From Asterias amurensis (taxonomy: Eukaryota; Echinodermata; Asteroidea; Forcipulatida; Asteriidae), in the NCBI RefSeq assembly GCF_032118995.1, contig NC_092669.1, positions 2,231,501 through 2,295,500 of the forward strand: a DNA stretch of 64,000 nucleotides, in the 5' to 3' direction. The notes under the pieces were generated by a model, which searched no databases, was not told where the DNA came from, and saw only the letters and a program-made list of their open reading frames with translations. Below, piece after piece: positions 25,401 to 33,910 of this stretch (positions within the stretch are counted from its first letter, which is position 1; each line of letters opens with the position of its first letter). Position numbers and translations under genes: made by a program.

Positions 25401-28400
25401 TATATCGTGAATAAAATAAATCGATATCGCCCAAGCTTATACTGAAAAATGCAGTCCTCAGTCCAACAGAACCAGTGACTTAAAAATCATTAAAAAAAAT
25501 TGATTGGCTCATTTGGGTTATTAATTGATTCTGACAAATGTCACATTGTATTCAAATGAAAACAACAACCCCCTTGTCAGAAGTTATAAGATAAAAAAAG
25601 ATAACAAACAGATAGGCAGCAGAGCGTTCCATTCTTAATATAAGGGGTGGTGCAACACTGATTATTAAACAAATATCACAACAAAGTCAACACAGACATT
25701 GCTAGATTATGTCTCTATGAGTTTTGTAAGATCTGGTCTAAAACTTCACAGGTGCAACCTTCTACCACTTAATCTTAGGCGTTGACTTTGTACCGAAACA
25801 ATCAAATCTCTTCTCAAAACATATCTTACATACTACGTCACAGGTTTCCAAGGACTTATTTAGTTGCAAGATTTAGTTTCTTTTCTTTGTTTTTTGGTTT
25901 AACTGCGCCTTGAACACCAAGCAGGGTGGATATGTGCATACTACAAGTCTTTATTATTACTATTATTATTCTGCCTATTATCACCAGGCCTGATACTTCA
26001 CGGAGGCAACAAAGGCGATTGCCTCCGTGCCCCTGGTCATTGCCTTGGTGCCCTTGAAATGCTCTAGTAGGGTGCCCTTTAGAAAGAAGAAAGAGCCTTG
26101 GTGCCCTTGCCATTTTATAAACCTTATGCACATGACGTCATATCAGTAGGGCACCCTCACCTAGAGGTCAAAAGGAGGTTGTTCATTGGCCAATCCTGTA
26201 CGCCACGGGTACAAATCTGTGCTTTTGGATTGTTTCGTCACCGTTTTTCCACTAAGATGGCCGCTGGATGACGTCAATGCATAAGGTCTATTACTGTTCA
26301 AAGCATAAAAGGCCTGCCTGAACCTTTATACTCACAGGAATGTACTGCTCCAGCCGACCTTCTGTAAAGACACCATACAGCCTCGGTCCTTGCTCTCGCT
26401 CCGACAGCAACGAAAAGATGATCGAGTCTAGCAATGGCGCATCGCTCTCGTAGAAAATCTCTCCGTAGACACGGAGCAGGACCTCTCTGGGTTCGTTCTT
26501 ACGCCCCTTTTCATCGGTTGGGAGAGAGCAAAGGTACAGGTAGTTACTCAGACCGGCTCTATTTGAAAAATCAAGACAGAATGTTAGTGGTTGTTAATTG
26601 TGTACAATGTGTGGACTGCATTGAGTAGAACAACTTAGGCCTGTACGTTTTGTGTTCGCAAGGGCACCAAGGAATTTTCTCCACTATGAAGACATTTTTA
26701 ATTGTTGCTGTGATAGCATTTTATGGCGGCTCATTTCAAAAGTTTTCGCATAGCATAGTCCTTCTGATTTACAAAAATTGACACGGCTAGGTCTTCCTTT
26801 CATTCTACTCACGCAATCCACATTCAAGCCTAGTGAACCAAGACCAACTTCAAAACGGACATGATCTTGACAACACGCTGATTAGTGTAAAAAAAAAAAT
26901 TAAATTAAAAAAAATCAATTTAGGAGCAAAGTCTGTCATAAGTACTGCTAAAATTCACAACTTACATGTGATCCAGGATTTTTTCTGTGAAATTTCAGCC
27001 CTGCTTTTTTTAACTCCCGTATATTTTATTTAATAGTTTTTTTATTATTTTATTTTAAAATCAGGTCCCACAACTTGTCTTTCGGATCATTTTTGTTTTG
27101 TAAAATTGGTCCTTGTTCCTTCGACATTCACATGTTCAGTCTTCAGACCTTGAGGGCGCTCTGCCTGTTTGTCAGGAATATGGGATGACGATTTAGATGA
27201 AGCAAGGCACTTCTTGGCTCCGTTTCATTAGCACAAGCTAGCCACTGTGGAAACGAACAGACAAGATGACGTGGCTCTGTGTGTGAACTGACTCCCCTGT
27301 GAAATGTGAAAGTGTAATGGTCATAAGTGGTAGTTTTAAACTTAAGTTTCTCTCTATTTTTTTTTTTCTATTTTTTTTTTACCAAAATAAAACTCCCAAA
27401 CTTTGAGTTTTTAACTTGTTTTTGAAACTGGAAAAAAAAGTCCTGAGCTTAATAAAAAATTAGCTGCAACTTAAACAACATCAGGCCTGGAATACATCGA
27501 TCCAGTAGGCTCCGCCCATGACGCACGTGTGAGCAAGAACACGTGGGGCTCTCCAATGCCTTTCTGCACAACTCTATCGCGCGCCAAGATACGCGCACGC
27601 ATGACGGACCTTATTTGTCGGACCTTTGTTGTGTTGTGATTAAGCTTGGGCGATATCACGATATTATCGAATATCGCGATATTAATTTGGACACAATTTC
27701 GATATCGGATGGATTTGATTAAATATCGCGATGTATTTGCTAGCTGAGACATCTTGCACACCATAGGTTTGGAGTAAAACCAGAAGAATAGGTCATTAGA
27801 ACACCTCTCTTATGCTAGGACTGTCTCTTCTACAACTTTCACTTGGAGTTTTAAGACTGATGATGTCAAATTTCATTAATCGCGATTATATCGAATATCG
27901 CGATATATTGTCGGCGATATATCGTGAATAAAATAAATGATATCGCCCAAGCTTAGTTGTGATTGGTCAATACGCAATGGGGCGGAGCTTAGTGGATCGG
28001 TCAATTACAAGCATGCCAGGGATGCCATGCCTCCATTGCCCCTGGTCTTGGCCTTGGTGCCCTTCAAAAGTTCCCCAATTTGATGCAAAATGCCTTTCCT
28101 TTCATCAACATGTTCAAAGATGAATTTCCAGACCTGCATTCATCCTTGGATTTTCATGGATACGATATTGGAAAAATACATAGTACTTGACTAGTTGAGT
28201 ATACATATTATTTTTAGAAACTGAAAACAAATTTAATGACATATTTAAAGGCAGTGGACACTATTGGTAATTACTCAAAATATTTATTAGCATAAAACCT
28301 TACTTGGTGACGAGTAATGGGGAGAGGTTGATGATATAAAACATTGTGAGAAACGGCTCCTTCTGAAGTGCCATAGTTTTCGAGACAGAAGTAATTTTCC

Positions 28401-29411
28401 AAGAATTTGATTTCGAGACCTCAGGTTTAGAAGTTGAGGTCTCGAAATCAACCATCTAAACGCACACAAGGGTGTTTTTTTCTTTCATTATTATCTCGGA
28501 AGTTTGATGACCAATTGAGCTCAAATTTTCACAGGTTTGTTATTTTATGCATATATGTTGAGATACATAAACTGTGAAGGCTAGTCTTCGACAATTTACC
28601 AATAGTGTCCACTGCCTTTAACAAATGAATGATGAAGGATTGAAGACATTAAAAATAATAATGAATGTTCAATCCCACCATGATTAGCCAAAAACTTGCT
28701 GTTCATCCATAATGAGAAAATAGGTATGACTACCTTTCCCAAATATACACACTTTATTTTTTACTTTTTTTTCAGTTTACCAAACAAATAGTTGCGATAA
28801 CGTAACCCTCCTCCCGTCGGGGGTTTACACCTGAGCCCAATTTCATAGAGCAGCACAAAAATTTGCTTAGCATGAAATTTCTTCCCTCATAAAAACAGGA
28901 TTTCCAACCGAATTTTCATTTGTTGCATATTGCTTGGTCTGGTATTCAGCTGTTGCTTGCTTATCCTGAAAATCGTGTATAAATTTGGTTGGTAATCTTG
29001 TTTTTATCAAGGAAGTAGCTCTATGAGTGTGAAATTGCATGGGCCCTTATCGCAACTCGTCGTAACGCGAATGAAAGGCGTTTGCAATGATACGGATATG
29101 TTTCCCTAACATTTTAGAAAAACAACGTCGATTACTTGTTGGTTTATAAAATATAAAAATAAATCCCCAAAGTGTAGGACGCACACCGTAAGTTGTCGCA
29201 AACGGAGGGTGCAACTTTGGACTCTAAACTAAAATGGCCAACAATTGGATGTGACTCAACCACCATTCTTTCTTTTTAAAATCTTCTGCTAAACTCACCG
29301 TAAGTCGCGTATCTGAAAATCACTATAATTCAGATGTCTCCACGTACCGCCAAGGTAGTCCCTACACCAGTTGAAAGCTTTCAGTCGAATTTCTTCACGA
29401 ACATCTGCCAT
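16368..29411 (-). CDS. Choline kinase, complete nine-exon gene
   Basis: Catalyses ATP-dependent phosphorylation of choline to phosphocholine, the first step of the CDP-choline (Kennedy) route to phosphatidylcholine, in the cytosol. Exons: 29299-29411, 26336-26558, 24087-24220, 23135-23239, 20452-20510, 19143-19230, 18151-18387, 16797-16878, 16368-16433. They sum to 1107 nt, 368 residues plus stop, and every GT/AG junction keeps frame. Visible family marks: N-terminal GLSN loop (RAGLSNYLYL), Brenner phosphotransferase motif VVFCHNDCQEGN (residues 202-213; D208 the expected catalytic base, N213 a metal ligand), and the choline-kinase motif LIDFEYSSYNYR (D232 the expected Mg ligand) followed by NHFCEW. 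HFCEW favours choline kinase over ethanolamine kinase, which usually has HFNE. Length is slightly below vertebrate CHKA because the N-terminal extension is short. The start is the first ATG of exon 1. All introns are loaded with transposon remnants, yet the coding sequence is intact. Confidence 0.95.
16517..16706 (+). mobile_element. Family C MITE in choline kinase intron 8
   Basis: Right end TAAGCAGCTCTATGAAACTTGG; left end decayed; interior GCTAAGCACAAC. Confidence 0.6.
16797..16878 (-). CDS. Choline kinase exon 8
   Basis: Encodes FTPIIHFLWTTWSCVQAKVS followed by HTTFGYM. The HFLWTTWS..QAK segment matches the conserved 'HFFWGLWSIIQA' helix near the C terminus. Acceptor tcttcag, donor ATG|gtgagt, phase 0. 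Confidence 0.93.
17013..17164 (+). mobile_element. Family D MITE, degraded
   Basis: GGGGTAGATTTCACAAAC left and GAAAATCCACCCCTG right, with ACTAGTCCTA inside. Confidence 0.55.
17177..17419 (+). mobile_element. Family C MITE
   Basis: GGGCCCGATTCCATAGAGCTGC left; GCAGCTCTATGAAATTGGGC right. Confidence 0.8.
17815..18110 (-). mobile_element. tRNA-Leu-derived SINE in choline kinase intron 7
   Basis: The head at 18029-18110 (82 nt, minus) looks like tRNA-Leu: acceptor arms GTCATG / CGTGAC pair, A box GGCCGAGCGTTTAAG, anticodon CAA in GGATTCAAGCTC, long variable arm, B box GGGTTCGACTCC. A body of about 200 bp follows and recurs at 23588-24062, which marks this as a SINE and not a free tRNA gene. 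Confidence 0.7.
18151..18387 (-). CDS. Choline kinase exon 7
   Basis: Residues 241-319, beginning RASDMANHFCEW, which lines the choline pocket, then an acidic loop (KDEGDRGDGDSPE) typical of variable length in the family. Acceptor attaacag, donor CAGAG|gtacag. Confidence 0.94.
18774..18932 (+). mobile_element. Family C MITE in choline kinase intron 6
   Basis: GGGTCCAATTTCATAAAGCC left; GGGTTTATGAAACTGGGCC right. Confidence 0.7.
18936..19118 (+). mobile_element. MITE with AGGCCGAGTCACAC ends
   Basis: Left AGGCCGAGTCACACTG, right GTGTGATCGGGCCT, internal inverted AACGATAATG / CATTATCGTT. Directly abuts the preceding C element. Confidence 0.6.
19143..19230 (-). CDS. Choline kinase exon 6 (IDFE motif)
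   Basis: Encodes NILLAKGSPTLKENS then LVLIDFEYSSYNY. Asp232 and Glu234 form the metal-binding choline kinase motif. Acceptor gttag, donor ACAG|gtgagt, phase 1 in and phase 2 out. Confidence 0.95.
20135..20448 (+). repeat. Minisatellite-like array in choline kinase intron 5
   Basis: Nested repeats: a ~22-bp unit TCTGAGATGACCACGCCCGA repeated several times inside a ~110-bp unit (CTGAATGAAATT..GTGGTTCCA..GCTCCGCCCGAAATC). It ends only a few bases from the exon 5 donor. Confidence 0.7.
20452..20510 (-). CDS. Choline kinase exon 5 (catalytic Brenner motif)
   Basis: A 59-nt exon encoding GLIANSKSPVVFCHNDCQEG. Contains His206, Asn207 and the catalytic Asp208. The motif is split by the following intron before Asn213. 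Acceptor tttcacag, donor GAAG|gtaaat. Confidence 0.95.
20530..21850. other. Choline kinase intron 4, no recognised feature
   Basis: Contains a short AAAGATAATCTCC tandem near 20620-20660 and otherwise nothing I can classify. Confidence 0.4.
21855..22027 (+). mobile_element. Family D MITE (GGGGTGGATTTCACAAAG ends), near-perfect palindrome
   Basis: Left GGGGTGGATTTCACAAAGGT and right CCTTTGTGAAATCCACCCC; CTTAGGACTAGTCCTAAG-type motifs throughout. Confidence 0.85.
22220..22372 (+). mobile_element. Family E MITE (TGGGTGCGTTCGTTTAGCTT ends)
   Basis: Near-perfect hairpin: TGGGTGCGTTCGTTTAGCTT left, AAGCTAAACGAACGCACCCA right. Interior GGTGTGTGGCG is inverted too. Confidence 0.85.
22375..23130. 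other. Choline kinase intron 4 remainder
   Basis: Poly(C) 22801-22812 followed by poly(A); no gene or clear transposon. Confidence 0.4.
23135..23239 (-). CDS. Choline kinase exon 4
   Basis: Residues 157-191 plus two bases (WTNIALSVELDDPVPQ and onward). This is the variable linker between lobes. Acceptor ataacag, donor AAA|gtaag. Phase 2 in and out. Confidence 0.9.
23328..23520 (+). mobile_element. Family C MITE in choline kinase intron 3
   Basis: GGGTCCAGTTTCACAGAGCT left; AGCTCTATGAAATTGGGCCC right. Confidence 0.75.
23588..24062 (-). mobile_element. tRNA-derived SINE interrupted by a MITE
   Basis: Same SINE as 17815-18110 (shared ACACAAGGCC.GGCCACTT-type and TACGCTGTAAGGATGTAG-type segments and tRNA-like head near 24062). 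The body is split by the element at 23717-23933. Confidence 0.6.
23717..23933 (+). mobile_element. Small MITE inside the SINE
   Basis: Ends AATGGACCCTTCCCATGAAA and TTTATGGGAAGGGTCCATT are inverted copies. Confidence 0.7.
24087..24220 (-). CDS. Choline kinase exon 3
   Basis: Residues 113-156 plus two bases. Contains IAEKLAKFHHMDLPL, the conserved helix carrying the 'A..lA.fH.m..P' pattern of choline/ethanolamine kinases. Acceptor ctttccag, donor gtaagt. Confidence 0.93.
24590..24704 (+). mobile_element. Family F MITE (GGCCGTGTCCGAA ends), Harbinger-like
   Basis: GGCCGTGTCCGAATTGGCGAC left; GTCGCCAACTCGGACACGGCC right (shown by its first 20 bases at each end); flanks TAA/CAA. Confidence 0.75.
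24796..25017 (+). mobile_element. Foldback element, ~90-bp arms
   Basis: Arms run from AACTATAAATATAAACATTA at the left to its complement at the right, continuing through GTAAACTTGCGGG and ACCATGGGTAAAAACTC, then AAAGAGTTTTTACCCATGG. The loop is ~60 bp. Confidence 0.85.
25096..25439 (-). mobile_element. Family G hAT-like MITE copy 2, left-truncated
   Basis: Reverse orientation to copy 1; intact end GATATCGCCCAAGCTTA at 25439. The opposite end stops at GATATTATCGAATATCG. Confidence 0.8.
25735..25980 (+). mobile_element. LINE 3' end fragment (copy 1)
   Basis: Shares TCTACCACTTAATCTTAGG, AATCTCTTCTCAAAACATAT and the tail CTTGAACACCAAGCAGGGTG ... TTATTATT with the copy at 31978. Degraded. Confidence 0.6.
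26336..26558 (-). CDS. Choline kinase exon 2
   Basis: Residues 38-112. Acceptor aaatag|AGCC completes Arg38 and opens the ATP-binding loop AGLSNYLYLCSLP. It continues with the beta strand VLLRVYGEI (expected ATP-binding lysine/arginine strand) and EREQGPRLYGVF, the family's 'LGPRLYGVF'-like signature. Donor CCT|gtgagt, phase 0. Confidence 0.94.
27641..27955 (-). mobile_element. Family G hAT-like MITE copy 3 with perfect 8-bp duplication
   Basis: Ends TAAGCTTGGGCGATATC / GATATCGCCCAAGCTTA, flanked by GTTGTGAT at 27633-27640 and 27956-27963. The middle is identical to copy 1 apart from a few bases. Confidence 0.9.
28245..28621 (-). mobile_element. Family A TTAA element in choline kinase intron 1
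   Basis: TTAAAGGCAGTGGACACTAT left and ATAGTGTCCACTGCCTTTAA right; central palindrome GAGACCTCAGGTTTAG / GAGGTCTCGAAATC. Internally deleted a little. Confidence 0.9.
28833..29045 (+). mobile_element. Family C MITE in choline kinase intron 1
   Basis: GAGCCCAATTTCATAGAGC left and AGCTCTATGAGTGTGAAATT right. Confidence 0.65.
29299..29411 (-). CDS. Choline kinase exon 1
   Basis: Encodes residues 1-37 plus two bases of codon 38, starting MADVREEI and containing the family segment WCRDYLGG followed by TWRHL. Donor TTACG|gtgagt, phase 2. An in-frame TAA lies just 5' of the ATG (ctctaaataATGG). Confidence 0.93.
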
Positions 29412-29560
29412 TATTTAGAGTCAAAAACCATGAAAATTACGTCCACTTCTGTCTCTTCGATATGCCAAGTCTAAAATAAAACTGTTGTTGATGTTTCGTC
29501 ATGCTGCACACACAGCGTATCACTTCAACACGTGATTCTTGTTGTGTACGTGTACAAAGA
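29412..29560 (-). promoter_or_regulatory. Choline kinase 5' leader/promoter area with E-box
   Basis: The sequence immediately upstream of the start codon has a perfect CACGTG palindrome at 29529-29534, about 120 bp from the ATG. Farther up, at 29843-29850, is a full CRE palindrome TGACGTCA. No clear TATA box. Use of these sites is inference. Confidence 0.3.
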
Positions 29561-30144
29561 AGAGCTTGTTGGTGCGTAGTCTCTTTTCGAGCTGCTAATT
29601 TGTGAGAAATGAAGACACGACTTTAAAAGAATGAACAAAATAGACAATTTATGATGAATAATGTTACTAGAAGTCAGTGGAATTTCTGTGAGATTTAACT
29701 GTGTTTTCAGCAAAGCTCAATAACAGTGTGTATGCGAAACACCTCGAAACCTGCTTAGCTGTTTTATTTTAAAAGTCCTGAAAATAAGACTACGGATGAC
29801 GCGACGTGACCTTTTGGAGGTCACTGACTGGCCTCAATGCCCTGACGTCACCACGATCAAGGTCTTGGGGGCGGGGGTCGATTGCACATTGTGTGGGGGA
29901 TGCTCGTAATAAAGGCATTTCTTGGAATTTCTAAGTGCGCTCACAAAATCTACTCATCTCTTCAACTCAGGGCTAAGGGGGAGTTCTGCTTCGTTCTACC
30001 TTCCTTGTACGAGTTGGAGTCTTATTATATTCAAATATCTTATTGACCATGGAGTAAGATTTCAATGCCATACTTGAATCACTGATTTGTTGACGTGACA
30101 TCACACTTTGCTTATTCGATTAAGATAGATTCATACAGTTATAA

Positions 30145-30528
30145 TTAAAGGCAGTGGACACTATTGGTATTTGTCAAAGACTAGCCTTCACAGTTGGTGT
30201 ATCTCAACATATGCATAAAATAACAAACCTGTGCAAATTTGAGCTCAATCGCGGTCATCAAAGTTGCGAGAAAATACCCTTGTCACATCGCACACGAAGT
30301 TGTGTGCGTTTAGATGGTTGATTTCGAGACCTCAAGATCTAAACTTGATGTCTCGAAATCAAATTCGTGGAAAATTACTTCTTTCTCCAAAACTATGGCA
30401 CTTCAGAGGGAGCCGTTTCTTACAATGTTTTATACTATATATCAACCTCTCCCCATTACTTGTCACCAAGAAAGGTTTTATGCTAATAATTATTTTGAGT
30501 AATTACCAATAGTGTCCACTGCCTTTAA
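30145..30528 (+). mobile_element. Family A TTAA element upstream of choline kinase
   Basis: Full length, TTAA at 30145-30148 and 30525-30528, with ATGCATAAAATAACAAACCT and central palindrome GAGACCTCAAGATC. Confidence 0.92.
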
Positions 30529-30539
30529 TTAGCTGTATG

Positions 30540-31970
30540 TGGAAGAGCAAGTCTTGCGTGTTTTCGAACGTCGAAGTGCGTGATTGTATTTCATTCGGCA
30601 ACTTTTGTTATTACAGGAATTGAATTTCTCAAAAACTTTTTATTTATTTTTTAACATGGGGTTCCCCCAAAAAATAATCATGGCTTTTACCGCATGAATA
30701 AATGAATATTTGATGCCGTTGCAACTGTAACTGTAGAAGGTCGTTCGAGATCGGGCACATGCATTGAGGAAGTGTTACCCACCTGTGGTAACTTTGTAAA
30801 CTTGTTTCCCCATCGTCACAGTATGAATCACTTTTTTTTACGCTGGTGGGTCACCACTGAATTCCGTCATTACTACTGACACGCAAAGTCCACATCCGAT
30901 GATGCATCGCGTGTGGTATCCTGGAGGAAGGTAGCCTTGCTCAAGGCAGTCGCATTTTTCGCTCCGAAAAGACGCCGTTGTAAACCCACCCGTATACCCT
31001 GTTCTAAGCTAATACCAGCTCTCCACAAGCTTCGATTATATCTGGCCGCAAATGTAAACCAAAGGTGTTATGCCTACACCCCCTTTTTGACGTAGTTTGT
31101 GGGTTTCTTGCGGGTGGAGGTCACATAACGCAATGTCGAAAACGTGACCAGAAAACTTCAGCCAGTTTGTTTCGTCATGTTTGTATAGAAGAAGGACACA
31201 CAACACACCTTCAAGGCCAAGACTCAACGTTCAATTTTAGTTGAAAAACAGAGTTCTTAATCACCAATGAAAGGCATGGATACATTTATGCTTTTCCAGC
31301 ACAACTTGATAATCATTCATAAAAAGGAAGTGAATAACAAAATCTGGACATTTTTACATTATTTAATTTATTCAGTGGTTAAAAAGGGTTACTTAACATC
31401 ATAAAAAAACTGATAACGAAATGAAGTAGTACCGAAAGCGGAATATTAACCTAGGCCCATAGAGCTCTGCTCCGGGCACAACTTGCCACACTGTTACCAG
31501 TCACGATACCGTGCAACATGTACAGTTTGTGGCTGGTATCCTGCTTATTTCTGCTTAGCCCCCCCCCCCCCCCCTCCAAAAAAAAGAAAGGAAAAAAAAA
31601 AAGACATGGAACTATCGTGTATATCCAAAAAAGAAACGGTTCTCTCAAATCATCCACAACTTATCACAGAAGACGCAATATTTAATAACATGCATAATGA
31701 ATAACCAGTGGTATGTGACTTTTCCCGCGGCAATTTTTATACCAATAAAGACCTCGCAGTGTTTTAAAGGCAAATAACAGGCTTCTTGATAAACAAATGC
31801 CTACTTATAAATAAAATACTAAGTTTATATACAGTGTTCTATATTTAGATCTTGATCGACGTCATAGCATACGTCACGTCTATAACTTCAATATTTGCAT
31901 AATAGTTACATGCGTAATGCTTACTCCATCAAGGAATCTTCGATCAAGTTCCATGCTTCTCCTCATTGAA
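30540..31970. other. Intergenic between choline kinase and TNFR gene A
   Basis: Contains a poly(C)/poly(A) tract at 31558-31604 and no exon or classified transposon. Confidence 0.4.
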
Positions 31971-31977
31971 CCCAAGT

Positions 31978-32258
31978 CTCGACACATGGGGTGACAGGTC
32001 TTTTTCTTCAGCCGCGCCACGCATCTGGAACTCTCTACCACTTAATCTTCGATCTTGTGTTTGTACCGCAAAATTCAAGTCTCTTCTCAAAACTTATCTT
32101 ATGTCACAGGTTTTCAATGACTAATTTTGTTGTGTCTGTTTTTCTTTGTGTTGTGTTTTGTTTTTGTTTTGTTTTTGGTTTTACTGCGCCTTGAACACCC
32201 AGCAGGGTGGATATGTGCGCATTACAAGTCTTATTATTATTATTTATTATTATTATTG
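31978..32258 (+). mobile_element. LINE 3' end fragment (copy 2) with C-terminal protein remnant
   Basis: Translates as GDRSFSSAAPRIWNSLPLNL ... FKSLLKTYL, the common C-terminal signature of L2/CR1-type reverse transcriptases, then a tail ending in (TTA)n at 32228-32255. Confidence 0.75.
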
Positions 32259-32554
32259 TCTTCTCCCGCTTTAAAACAATAAATAATTATTATAAATTAT
32301 TTTAAAATTTGATAGTAAATTTCGATCATAATAAATTACTAATTCAATAACCGTTGATAACACAAGATTCAATTTATGGAATGTTGAAGTTATTATGTCA
32401 CACGCGCCTGCGCAATTGTTGCTCAATTTAAAATTTCTGTTAAAAAAAAATTCCGGGTTCAACAACTCGAACGCCCGAAATAATATTGTTTATGAATTAT
32501 TTTTCGATTTATGTTTTAAGCGCAAAGGTGTGGTATACACCAATAAAATAATAG

Positions 32555-32710
32555 TGGGTGCGTTCGTTTTAGCTTCCCTAGGTCGACCCCAGTGTGTGGC
32601 GGATTTTTTTTTCTAGGACGAACGTGGGTTATTATCTGTACACGTTCGTCCTGAGAAAACAAAACGCCACACACCGGGGTCAACCTGGGGAAGCTAAACG
32701 AACGCACCCA
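32555..32710 (+). mobile_element. Family E MITE copy 2
   Basis: TGGGTGCGTTCGTTTTAGCT left; AGCTAAACGAACGCACCCA right. Confidence 0.85.
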
Positions 32711-32892
32711 AAATACTATGAAAAATAATCTTATGTTAAAGCGCACATTTTATACACTGCCAGAAACACCGGGGCATACTCCTCATTTTTAGCATTATTG
32801 ATTGTGTCTGGGTTCAAATGACGTGTGTTACATTAAATAACACACGGGACCGGTGTGGCAAGAGATTCTGTGCCCAGCAGATGGAGAACTTT

Positions 32893-33145
32893 GTGGGGGC
32901 GTTCGTTTAGCTTCCTGGGTCAGCCCCGGTCTGCACCGGTGCGTTTGAATGGCTTTGACGTCATTCCAGGGGCTCACCCGGGTCAGCCCCCAGTGCCCTG
33001 CTTGTGGAGTGGGTCACTTAGGGGGACCCGAGATGCATGGCGTCACCACGAGAGGGCGAGAATGATCGTTCGATTAGCTCTTGTCAGGGGCTCACCCGAG
33101 TGAGCGCCGCGGGGTCGACCCAGGGAAGCTAAACGAACGCACCCA
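32893..33145 (+). mobile_element. Family E MITE copy 3, longer variant
   Basis: GGGGGCGTTCGTTTAGCTTC left; AAGCTAAACGAACGCACCCA right. The interior is unrelated to copies 1-2 and repeats GGGGCTCACCCGGGT-type motifs. Confidence 0.75.
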
Positions 33146-33294
33146 TTATAAACTACTTCTGAATAGCGCCCTCCTTTGAATTATCCTCCTCCATCCAGCC
33201 ATTGTTAATTTTCCATTATGTGGAACAAAATCTCCGGATGAAAGATTCCCTACAGAACACCGACCCGAAGGACGACTCAATAATGGTTACTTGG

Positions 33295-33393
33295 ACACAG
33301 TGTCATGACCGGGACTCGAACCCACACTCTGGCTGATCAGAAACACTAGAGTTTGAAACACCATAGTTTGAGTCTGGTGCTCTGCCACGACAC
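33295..33393 (-). repeat. tRNA-like SINE head next to TNFR A last exon
   Basis: B box GGGTTCGAGTCCCGGTCATGAC and tRNA-Leu-like head as in the SINE at 18 kb. It lies 24 bp beyond the stop codon side. Confidence 0.5.
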
Positions 33394-33416
33394 AGTACTG
33401 AGAGTATTTTTTTGTT

Positions 33417-33910
33417 TCAAACAGTGCAGCCACTCCCAATCGAGAATGTCGACGACAGGTAATAGTCGTCGTGCATGCATTGTGTATGACAGCACACCTG
33501 CTGCTGTCCGCATTCCGGTGGGTGATGATATTGGTGGCAGCAGTGACCATGGGATATTTTGGATTGACCATGTGCATTTATCCACACTTTGGACGGGGCT
33601 GGAGACATCTCCGGGTACACGTTGTTCATGCTCATGCTCGGCCGTGGGTAGAAACTCACATTTTCACCGCGTCCCTCTGGCGCTTTGCCCGCTGCTGGTT
33701 GAGTAGCCGCGGACTTCCAAACCTCTGCAGGTTCACACTCCAATTCGGCAATGCGAATGGCGATTTCTTCCTCGTCGGTGGTCATTGAAGATGATGTTCC
33801 GGAACTTCCGATGGAGGAGGTTGAACCAGGAACGCCTCTGCCGGATCGTGCCTCATGAGGTGGTCCTGTGCTCGGCGGATCCGGGGAACTAACATCGAGA
33901 GACGGGCGGT
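33417..33910 (-). CDS. TNFR gene A coding exon 3: cytoplasmic tail
   Basis: Acceptor tttgacag, stop TGA at 33417-33419. About 163 residues, Ser/Pro/Gly-rich, with acidic TTDEEEIAIRIAELE (short predicted helix; TDEE resembles a TRAF2-type site) and a His/Cys-rich end (HCCHQYHHPPEC, CCHTQCMHDD). It lies 5.1 kb from exon 2; the join is supported by phase, an open frame starting exactly at the acceptor, and gene order. Confidence 0.8.

Noticed and set aside
33353..33788. Plus-strand frames over the last TNFR A exon
   Set aside because: Shadow of the minus-strand exon, which has matching phase, acceptor and composition.
33417..33910. Death domain in the TNFR A tail
   Set aside because: The tail is Ser/Pro/Gly-rich with only one short helix-like segment; it is too disordered and lacks the hydrophobic pattern of a six-helix death domain.
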